Assembly (NCBI GenBank): GCA_009763385.1
Contig: CM019831.1
Coordinates: 76,946,706 to 77,010,705, forward strand
Length of the DNA stretch: 64,000 nt
Origin: Coix lacryma-jobi var. lacryma-jobi
Taxonomy: Eukaryota; Streptophyta; Magnoliopsida; Poales; Poaceae
Direction of reading: 5' to 3'
This document shows positions 36,184 to 45,611 of this stretch, one piece after another; within the stretch, counting starts at the first letter, position 1; each line of letters begins with the position of its first letter. The notes under the pieces were generated by a model. That model was not told the origin of the DNA and made no database searches. It worked only from the letters and a program-made list of their open reading frames with translations. Made by a program: the position numbers and the translations under genes.

Positions 36184-37684
36184 TGAAAGGATCAAGATGC
36201 CCAAGAGAGGGGGTGAATTGGGCTTTTCTAAAACTTCTTGTAAGAATTAAGACCTATCAAGCCCCAATTAACCCCCTAGTGCCTAGAAGTGTGTTTGACA
36301 AGAATCAATCGCACAAAAGACTATCGCTAAACCATTTCTACTCTAGCATGGCAATTCAACTTATGAAAGAACAACAAGTAAATGCGAAATTGAATTGCTC
36401 AAAGGTAAATGCGTAGTAAAGAGAGTAGAGATGACACGACGATCTTTTTGCCGAGGTATCGAGGTGTCGGCACACCCCCTAGTTCTCGTTGGAGCACCCG
36501 CGCAAGGGTATCGCTCCCCCTTGATCCGCGCAAGGATCAAGTGCTCACTACGAGCTGATTCTTCGCCACTCCGGCTCGGTGAATCGCTCGCTACCGGTCA
36601 CAACTTGGCTTGGGTCATCCACAATGCTTCCCGATGATCACCAAGCTCTTCGATCGCCACCAAGCCGTCTAGGTGATGCCGATCACCAAGAGTAACAAGC
36701 AAGAACTCTCACTTGACCAACGCAAGGCTAATGAGATGGGTGGATGCACACTTGCTACTCTCTATTCACTAATGAGGTGTTTGATCACTCAATTATCAAA
36801 TCTCTCAACCTCACTAGGCCTCTTGCACTCACTTGGAATCACAATGTGTTTGGCAACCTTTCAAATGAGCAAGAGTGACAGCATGAATGAGGGGGAGGCA
36901 TATTTATACCCCCCAACTCGAAACATGCACGAAGGGGTAAGTCCAGCCAGTTATGCACTGACCGGACGCACCTGTCGGGGTGACCGGACGCATCCGGTCA
37001 GTGCCTAACGGCTACGTGACGTTAGGTCTGACACTTGTACGAAGTGTTGACCGGACGCTTGCATGCGTCCGATCACCACTGACCGGACGCGTCCGATCGA
37101 CAATTTTCCTCTCTGGAACCTCTCTGGACGCGACCGGACTCACCCCCTTGGTGCGTCCGGTCACAACCAGACCCACTCCTCAGACAACACTACTGACCGG
37201 ACGCATGCCCCAGCGTCCGGTCACTAGGGTTCGAGCGTCCGGTCGCATTTTGAAGCCCAAAACGACTTCGGTTTGCGACGCTCCCTTCACGAACTTTCTT
37301 CCTTATGATCTTAGGGACCTTTCTAAGCTACCTAGGGCTTTGGTTAACAAGTGCGCACCACACCTAACTCAAAAGTCTCACCTAGGTTAAGCTACCCATT
37401 CAAACCCCTCTTAATAGTATGGCCAAAGATAAAACAAAGACCTATGCTACTCTAAGTGTCCTTCAACACCAAATGACACTTAGAACTAGCCTATCACCGT
37501 CTTCGTCGTCCATCCTTTGAAAGCCGAACGAATTCCATCAATAAGGGGGCATGAATACCATAGTGCCCTCACGATCATCATTACCATGACCTAACTCAAC
37601 TGTTTCTGCAAAACACACGTTAGTCATAGTAATTTACCGTTGTCATCCAATCACCGAAACCCACTGGGGGCCTAGATGCTCACA
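36184..37684 (-). repeat. 3' LTR of C2 (1501 bp)
   Basis: From TGTGAGCATCTAGG at 37684 to CCTTTCA at 36184 on the minus strand. The TATA-like TATAAATA lies at 36901-36908 (minus). The dyad array GACCGGACGC / GCGTCCGGTC is at 36959-37245, just upstream of the TATA box in transcription order. Confidence 0.93.
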
Positions 37685-37698
37685 ATCTCCCCCTTTTT
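37685..37698 (-). other. Polypurine tract of C2
   Basis: Minus-strand AAAAAGGGGGAGAT directly before the LTR start TGTGAGC. Further tracts of the AGGGGGAG type occur on the same strand near 38111, 38142 and 42121. Confidence 0.88.
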
Positions 37699-38165
37699 GG
37701 TGATTGATGACAACCTCAAGTATGTTTGAAAGAAAGGTGAGGTTTTCAATAGCTTGGTTCATATAAGCATGTGACAATAAGATCAAAAGGGGTTAGGCAT
37801 GCTTATACAAACCAAGTCCACATAAGTACTCAACATAATAAGAGTTAACCCAAGTACTTATGAACAAGCTCATTTATCAGAGTATAAGTGCGGAAGCAAA
37901 GTAAATGAGCATAATCAAGTGACATGTAGAAAATAACGAGTTAAGCATATCATGTCACAATTGAGCATAAACAAGTGACATGGAATATATAACAAGTGAA
38001 GCATATCACGTCACATCCAAAAGTCATACACATATCGTACAAGTGCCAAAAGATAAACATGTATGCATATGAGTGCAAGATCATACAAAAGAACCAAAAC
38101 CCTCTCACAGGCTCCCCCTAAGTCTAACATACGCTCTCTCCCCCTTTGGCATCAAGGACCAAAAC
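37699..38165 (-). other. C2 3' non-coding region
   Basis: AT-rich and without a coding frame. It contains two extra polypurine tracts (near 38111 and 38142), repeated gtgacatg/aagcatatca segments around 37915-38020, and lies between the accessory frame and the 3' LTR. Confidence 0.55.
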
Positions 38166-40802
38166 CTAAGGGTCGGAAGGCGGGACGGGAGCAGACGAGT
38201 CGGGCGATGAGGTGCGCGGAAGAGTCTCGAACTGAGCAAGATCGGCCTCCTCATCGGACAATGAACTATGAGCTGGCTGACCCTCAGACACTGGACGTGG
38301 AGGTGAAGTAGTCTGGGTCTGCTCAGCTGACTCGGGAGCTACCTCTGGCGCTGGAAGCTCTGTCTGGGGAGGCTCTGACTCTGGAGGAGGGTCCACGGTC
38401 TCGGTCACTGCCACTGACACGGGCATCGAAGTCTCAGGTGCTGAGCTGACAGGGAGAGTCTGACTCTGAGGGACCGGTGGCTCGGAAGACGCTACTGAGG
38501 AAGGAAAGGTCTCTGTAGTACCAGTAGCGGGAGCAGGAGCTGGAGCAGAGGTCACTAGCAACTGGAACACTGGCGGGGTAGGCAGGCCAGTGAGCTCGCT
38601 GAAAGAAGCCTCCAAACTCCTAGGTGTCACGAGAACCGACTCCGTCTGAGTGGGAGTGAAGCCGGAGTGAATCGGTGTGAACCCTGGCTGCTGCCCTAGC
38701 AGAGGTGAGGAGAACCACTGAGGGTACTGTGGAAAGGGCGAGACCGTCGACGAAGGAACTGACGTGTAGAACGAGGTCGACGGTCCGGGCTGCTGCAGCT
38801 GAAACTGAGGCGGCTGAGGTAACTGTGGAAGAGCCGCCATCCTCTCCATGAAGACAAGTGTCTGTGTCTGGAGCTGAATCATCTGCCTCTAGAGAGCGTC
38901 CTGGCGCTCCTGAGCCTGTGCTGCGGCCACTGCCTGTGCCTCTGCCAGTCGAGTCTGCTCCTGTGCCTGTCGTCGCTGCTCCTCTGCCTGACGCTGAACC
39001 TCCTCAGACAGTCGAGACTGCTGCTGCTCCATCCGAGAAAGAATAGCCAGGAGGGCTGGATCGGAGCCGGCCATACGGGAGGAGGAGGAGGCCTCGGAGT
39101 CGTGAGTTGCTGGTGGACACATCCTCGGAAGAGGAGCGTAGTCGTCGTCAGTGCTGTCAGACGGTAACTCATCATCGGGGTTCTCTCCCTCTGCCTCAAG
39201 TGCTGCGAGCTCAGCCTCTGCCAACTGACTGACAGTCTCGTCCTGCTGTGCCTCTGTCTCTGTGACAACCGGTCGCTGACGCTGACCCCGGGGACGAGTG
39301 TCTGGACGATCCCCGGCAATCTGGCGAGTGTCGTACACGGGGAACTCCGTCGGGGACAGAAGGAGCTCAGGAAGCAGCGTCAGAATGATCCTCCTCAAAA
39401 GGTAGCAGATCAGGTGATCATAGGGAAGCTGCCGGTGACCCTTGAATCCCTCTGCTAGTGTATCCTCCATCTCAGAAATAATCACATCCCAAATATCAAA
39501 CTCCAGCTGAGAAACCAGGTGGTGAACTAGCCAAATCTGAATACGTGTCAGCCCCTCTCCGTAGCCTGTCCGGGGTAGAAGAGTGCGCCTCATGACCTCG
39601 TTCACGAGACGGGCCGTCTGCGTCAAGTCACGAGGACGCCGGCTGGAACCCTCGCCGAACGGCTCCCGGAAGCAGGCACGAACCAAGTCTGCTGGTGGAA
39701 TGTCTCCTGCATGTGGTCGCCTGGGTGGCTCTGTCTCTCCATAGCAAACTGTGTGGACCCTGGTCGTATAGGCAGTCAGACCAAGGTACTCTCTGGCACG
39801 TGAGCTGTAGAGCCTGTAGGACCTCCCCCTGAAAGCAAAGTGCAGGAACCGGAGGTCCGGTGAGATCCACAGGGACGCGTAGAACTGCCAGACCCAATCC
39901 TCAACGTACTGGCCACTGCGTCCAAGGAGGTCGGCCAAGCCTGGCAGGTAAGAGAGCATGGGACGAATAGCCTCTCTAGCAACTGCAACTATCGTCTCCA
40001 GCGGGCAAACTCTGTGTGGACGGATGTGGACGTCGCTGTTGACATATGCTCGATAGAAGTCCTCCTGAATCACTGTGTAAAAACCCTCGGAGGCCTGAGG
40101 GTGCCGGGCAGCTGGGAACCACTCCTCGTACGGGATCAGACGCAAGGCCTGCACCTATCGTGCTGTCGCGGCCCGCAGGTCCAAGTGCTCCACAGGTGGG
40201 GGTCCCTGTGGCCTCGGAGGGGGTCGACCACCCCGCCTCTGCCCCTCAGGTCGAGGAGACACCTGAGTGCGAGAGCGGGTGGACCTGCGGAGTGGCTGCT
40301 GAGCTGGCGGCTCCTCTGTCTGTCCCTCTGCCTGGGTCTCTGTAGCTGAACTGGGCTTTGGAGCTGACCCACTGGCTGTAGCTGCTGCGAGAGCTGAAGC
40401 TGCCTCTGACGGGAACTAAAAGTCGGGAGGGAGGACGTCAGCCGGGTCGTCGAGAGAGTACTCATGACCGCGAACCCGGACAATGCCTCCCTCAGTCTGA
40501 AGCAGGGCCTGAACCTGCTGCTCTGTGAGGAGGTCACGAACCCTCTGACCGCTCTGCTGACCACTGCTCTGACTCTCCTGAGCTGAAGCTGGGTCTCGAA
40601 TACGAAGACCTCCTGCCTGACCACCCTGCTTGGCCCTCTCGGCTGCTCGAGCTGCTGCTAGTGCTATCTCGGAGTCACGGTCTAGACGCTTGCGCTTCTT
40701 GGAGATGAGCTTCTGAGGCCGCTTCCCCTTGTCGCCAGAAGGAGGGCGCGGGGGAGGAGGATCGGCCCCGGGACCTCCGCCGACATTCTTGCAGCGAGCC
40801 AT
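38166..40802 (-). pseudogene. C2 accessory protein, 878 codons with three in-frame amber codons
   Basis: The ATG at 40802 (gcgATGGCTCGC, good context) opens one frame that runs to TAG at 38166, broken only by TAG at 40416-40418, 40155-40157 and 38889-38891 (codons 129, 216, 638), without a frameshift. Order: basic N-terminus (KGKRPQKLISKKRKRLDRD), a Pro/Arg/Gln linker, a globular part (codons ~217-500; YVEDWVWQFYASLWISPDLR, then LVNEVMRRTLLPRTGYGEGL), an acidic tract, a Gln/Ala/Glu coiled coil (~590-637), and a Pro/Ser/Gln-rich tail. The globular part resembles, from memory, the plant domain called putative plant transposon protein; I see no signal peptide or clear membrane segment, so it does not look like an envelope. 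It sits downstream of pol, as extra frames of Sireviruses do. Its function is unknown. Confidence 0.7.
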
Positions 40803-41580
40803 CGCTACAAGAACAGAACCACTGCCACCTACTGCCACTGACTGCCTCTGAGAACCACTGCCAATCAAACAGAGGACTGGACTGAACCTCAGAGGCTTGG
40901 CCTCTTTCCGTATCCGCGAGCTTGGCCCCGGATTTAGCTGTCACTGCCACACGACTCACTGACACGGTCCCGACTCGTTGCAATAGATAGATAGGGATAT
41001 ATGTAAGCACATAATCTAGAGATAAGAGACCTATTGGAAGCAAAGCAAAGGAGACGAGAAGATAGGCATGGCTTCGCTACCTGACGAGACGAGACGAACG
41101 AATGAGCAAAGGAAAGGAACCGACACGTTCGAGCACCACGACGACTCGCCGGAAGAATCTGCGCGAGAATTAGGGCCAAAAAGCAGTTAGATAGGCATGA
41201 ACTGTGGCTGAGGGATTTCATCGAACACATGGCATGCACAGTTGGTGGAAGGAGGTGGGGAGCTCACTAGGTCGATGGTGCTGGCCGAGGGGGAAGTCGC
41301 CGGAGAGGAGAACAACCGCGGGGTCGATCTTCGAGGAGAGCGCCAGCGAGGTGTGCTCCGGCGGGGTGTGATGGCGCGATGGTGGGGCTGGAGGAGACGC
41401 AGGCGTCGCGAGCGGGGAGGAGGCGCGGGCGCGGCTGTGCGGTGCGAGCGCGGGCATGGGCGTGGCAGCCGGGGAGGCACGGTGGTGCGGCGGCGCGGGG
41501 TGGAAGGAGAGCGGCGGCGGGGGTTAGGGCACGGGGAGGATCAAGATCGGGCGCGGCGAGGAAGGAGATGAGTGAGGGCC
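40803..41580 (-). promoter_or_regulatory. Leader-like region before the C2 accessory frame
   Basis: Reads like a plant 5' leader on the minus strand: a GC-rich, pyrimidine-rich start (41570-41270), a possible short intron from GTGAGC (about 41268) to CGCAG (about 41159) with a CTAAC branch-like site near 41190, then a possible second donor CAGGTAGCG near 41080 and an acceptor TTCTTGTAG directly before the ATG at 40802. These are motif calls only. A minus frame (41187-41480) rich in Pro, Arg and Ser is probably not a protein of its own. Confidence 0.35.
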
Positions 41581-41621
41581 CTCGTGTCGGTTAGAAAACC
41601 TTATTGCTCACTAGAAGTGGC

Positions 41622-41880
41622 GACCGGACGCACGAGACGTGACCGGACGCACTAGACACGAGCGTCCGGTCGCGAACAGAGAGGTCCAGAAACGCAAAAG
41701 TGCCGACCGGACGCGTCCTGTCCCAGACGACCGGACGCAACCGAGCGTCCGATCACGAAGCAGTCAACGACCGGACGCACGGACTAAAGCCTGACCGGAC
41801 GCGACTGAGTAACTGTTCACGAGCGAACGGGATGAACTGACCGGACGCACCTAGAGCGTCCGGTCGCAGCGTCCGGTCAC
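41622..41880. repeat. Array of GACCGGACGC / GCGTCCGGTC motifs inside C2
   Basis: About eleven copies of the 9-10 bp motif in both orientations. The same motif array lies in the U3 of the C2 LTRs at 36959-37245 and 48839-49147. Here it lies between pol and the accessory frame, upstream of the leader-like region. Confidence 0.85.
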
Positions 41881-42367
41881 AGGAAAACCCTGTTTTGACC
41901 TGATTTTTCGCGTCGACTTCTCCCAACCAAGTTCCAACTCAAATAAGACGCAAATAAACACCAGTTGGAACCTAGAGGAGTGACCTCTCTCAAACCCTCA
42001 AATTTTTCAAATAATTTGCCATAGGCTAAGTTAGTTTTCTAGATAAAATAGGCAATAAAACTCGAGGAGACAACATGTGGCCACCAAAACTAGGGGTCTT
42101 AACCAATTGGAGCCTCAAATGCTCCCCCTAGCAGTGGACGAACACAGCGGTTGCTCAAAGCTTAACCGAAAAGAAACGACAAAGCAACACACATGCATAT
42201 GCAATGCAATACAGAATTTGAATCTAGGTTGCTTGTCAAGTTTGCTCATGGGTAAGCTTCTTCACACACTTTTTAGGGCGGTTATCTTAACCACGTCTGA
42301 CAAGCCTATGTGCATAGCAAAATTAAACATGGCATATTATACAATGCAATGCAAAGACAACCCCCTT
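41881..42367 (-). other. C2 non-coding region after pol
   Basis: No coding frame on the element's strand. It has a polypurine-like tract (CTAGGGGGAGCAT, minus, near 42121) and a TATA-like TGTATAATAT (minus, near 42328-42337), both downstream of the pol stop and upstream of the dyad array. Confidence 0.45.
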
Positions 42368-45300
42368 TCACCTTTTGACAAAGTTACTTAGATCAAGCAC
42401 ATTAAGCTCACTTCGCAATCTACAAAGAGTGTTTTCATCTAGGGGTTTTGTGAAAATATCCGCCAATTGATCTTCGGTTCTAACTCCCTCTAAGGATATA
42501 TCTTTCTTGGAAACATGATCTCTAAGAATGTGATGGCGAATATCTATGTGCTTTGTGCGAGAGTGTTGAACCGGGTTGTTAGCAAGCTTAACCGCGCTCT
42601 CATTGTCACACAACAAAGGTACCCTTTCTAGAACTACACCATAGTCTAAAAGGGTTTGTTTCATGTAAAGGATTTGTGCACAACAAGCACCCGCGGCTAT
42701 GTATTCCGCCTCGGCGGTAGACAAGGCCACACTATTTTGCTTTTTCGAACTCCATGAAACTAGTGATCTCCCAAGCAAATGGCACCCTCCGAATGTGCTT
42801 TTTCTATCTACTTTGCAACCCGTGTAATCCGAATCGGAATACCCAACAAGTTGGAAGTTACCTCCTTTGGGATACCAAAGGCCAAAGCTTGGGGTGTGCT
42901 TTAGGTACCTAAGGATTCTCTTCACCGCTATGAGATGTGATTCCCTAGGATCGGCTTGAAAACGAGCACACATGCACACACTAAACATGATGTCGGGCCT
43001 AGATGCGGTCAAATATAACAAGCTACCAATCATAGAGCGGTAGAGAGTTTGGTCAACCGGGTTACCTCCCACATCTAGGTCGAGATGTCCATTTGTTGGC
43101 ATTGGAGTCTTGATAGGCTTGCAATCATCCATGTTGAAGTGCTTGAGGAGATCTTTTGTATACTTCTCTTGAGATATGAATGTCCCCTCCTTCAATTGCT
43201 TGACTTGGAAGCCTAGGAAGAATGTGAGCTCTCCAATCATGGACATTTCGAACTCCTTCGACATCAAGTCACCAAATTCCTTGCAATAGGCTTCATTTAT
43301 TGACCCGAAGATGATATCATCAACGTAGACTTGACAAATGAAGATTTCTCCATCAACCTTCTTGGTGAATAGTGTGGTGTCAACCATCCCAATGGTGAAG
43401 CCCTTCTCAATGAGGAAGTCCCGGAGGCGCTCTTACCAAGCTCTTGGGGCTTGCTTGAGCCCATATAGCGCCTTGGACAACCTATAAACATGATTAGGAT
43501 ATGTAGGGTCTTCAAACCCGGGAGGTTGATCAACATAGACTAGTTCATTTATGAAGCCATTTAAAAATGCACTTTTCACATCCATTTGATATAATTTAAT
43601 GTCATGATGTGATGCATATGCAAGGAGGATACAAATGGCTTCGAGTCTTGCAACCAGTGCAAAGGTCTCTCCAAAATCCAAACCTTCAACTTGAGAGAAC
43701 CCCTTTGCCACTAGCCTTGCCTTGTTTCTAACAACCTTGCCTTGATCATCTTGCTTGTTCCTAAACACCCATTTTGTTCCAATGACTCTTGCGCCTTTGG
43801 GTCGCTCTTCAAGTGTCCAAACTTGGTTGTGGGTGAAGTTGTTTAATTCTTCATGCATAGCATTCACCCAATCCGGATCACCTAGAGCTTCATCTACAAT
43901 GGTAGGCTCAACAAGAGACACAAAGGAGTGATGTTCAATAAATAAAGCAAGTTTTTGAGATCGAGTCATTACACCCCTTGTTGGACTCCCTATGATGAGA
44001 TCTTGAGGATGAGCTTGTAGTAGAGGAGTAGTCCTTTGATCAACCACTTGAGGGGCCGCTTGTGGAGCATCAACATCTTGAGCTTGTACCACCATTTGAT
44101 CATGGGAGACATGAGTATCTTCAAATGGATCCCTCCCATCTTTGTCATCAATAGGTGGTACATTGGATGAGGATGGCTTGTCAATGACTTGAACATCATC
44201 ATCATCATCTTTAGGCTTGATAGCTCCAACCGACATGTTCTTCATTGCTTCCCTCAATGGTTCATCACCTACATCATCAAGATTTTCATGCTCTCCTTGA
44301 GAGCCATTAGATTCATCGAATTCTACATCATATGTTTCTTCTACCATCCCGGTGGCATGGTTGAATACTCGATATGCTTTGCACTTCAATGAGTAACCAA
44401 CAAGAAAACCAATATCACATCGGCGTTGAAACTTCCCTAGGTGTTGGCGCTTCTTGTAGATGTAGCATTTGCACCCAAACACTCTAAAGAATGATATATC
44501 CGGCTTCTTGTTGTTGAGTAGCTCATAGGGGGTCTTGCCAAGGAGACGATGGGGGAACAACCGATTTGATGCATAGCAAGCGGTATTAATTGCTTCTGCC
44601 CAAAATCTTTCCGGTGTAGTGTACTCATCTAGCATTGTCCTTGCTAGGGTGATTAGAGTCCGGTTCTTCCTCTCAACTACCCCATTTTGTTGTGGTGTAT
44701 ATGTTGCGGAGACTTCATGCTTGATCCCAACTTCATCACAATACTCTTCAATGTGGGTGTTGTCGAACTCTCTTCCATTGTCACTCCTTATCTTCTTGAT
44801 TTTCAAGTCAAATTCATTTTGGGCTCTCTTGGCAAACTTCTTGAATGAAGGGGTTGCTTCGGATTTGTCATGAAGAAAGAATACCCAAGTGTATCTTGAA
44901 TAGTCATCAACAATCACTAGACAATAGAGATTTCCGCCCAAGCTAGCATATGTTGTTGGCCCAAATAGATCCATATGAAGAAGCTCTAACTCTCTTGATG
45001 TTGATACAAAGGCTTTGGTTGGATGAGTGTTTGCAACTTGCTTGCCGGCTTGACATGCACTACACAATTTGTCTTTCTCAAATTTGACATCCTTCAAGCC
45101 CCTAACCAAATCCTTCTTCAATAGCTTGTTGAGAGTGTTCATTCCAACATGTGCCAATCTTCTATGCCATAGCCAACCAAGTGATTGCTTAGTGAACAAA
45201 CATGTCTTCAAGTTGGCATCTTCGGAGGTGAAATCCACTAAATAGAGATTGTTGTATCTAAAGCCCTTGAATATCACTTGTATATCATCTTTCTTGGTCA

Positions 45301-45595
45301 CAACCACTTCCTTGTCGGTGAACAAACATTGAAAGCCAAGATCACATAATTGCCCAACGGATAGCAAGTTGAAGCTCAACGATGCAACTAGAAGCACATT
45401 GGAGATGGTATGATCATTTGATATTGCCACTTTGCCCAATCCCTTGACATTGCCCTTTGAATTGTCACCAAATGTTATTTTTTCTTGGTCATCGACGTTC
45501 TCTTCTAGTGAGGTGAACATCCGGGGATCACTGGTCATATGTTGTGTGCAACCACTATCAATCACCCAATGAGATCCACCGGTCTTGTAGTTCAC
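42368..45595 (-). pseudogene. pol: C2 pol polyprotein with one stop codon
   Basis: The frame opens directly after TAG with GTG at 45595; there is no ATG at that point. Order: protease (WVIDSGCTQHM), pre-integrase (LWHRRLAHVG, CSACQAGKQ), integrase core (LLHMDLFGP, IRSDNGREF, NGVVERKNRTL), linker, reverse transcriptase (WVFRNKQDDQGKVVRNKARL; YVDDIIFG near 43320) and RNase H (STAEAEYIA, TKHIDIRHHI), ending at 42368. A TAA at 43433-43435 replaces the Tyr codon in the APRAWYERL motif; the frame is unchanged after it. Other copies read FAPVARLEAIR where this one reads FALVARLEAIC, two C-to-T type changes. So pol is nearly complete but interrupted. Confidence 0.9.
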
Positions 45596-45611
45596 CTACA
45601 CACACAAGAAA

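Noticed and set aside
36959..37245. Possible CRISPR-like or satellite array of ~10-bp repeats
   Set aside because: Repeats are short, in both orientations and irregularly spaced; this is an LTR dyad array in a plant genome.
38858..40349. Plus-strand frames opposite the C2 accessory frame
   Set aside because: Shadows of the minus-strand frame, which alone is continuous and has domain-like composition.
38166..40802. Envelope gene of a Sirevirus
   Set aside because: Position fits, but no signal peptide, clear membrane segment or cleavage site is visible; called accessory protein instead.
41187..41571. Open frames in the C2 leader-like region
   Set aside because: Pro/Arg/Ser-rich low complexity in very GC-rich DNA; more likely untranslated leader.
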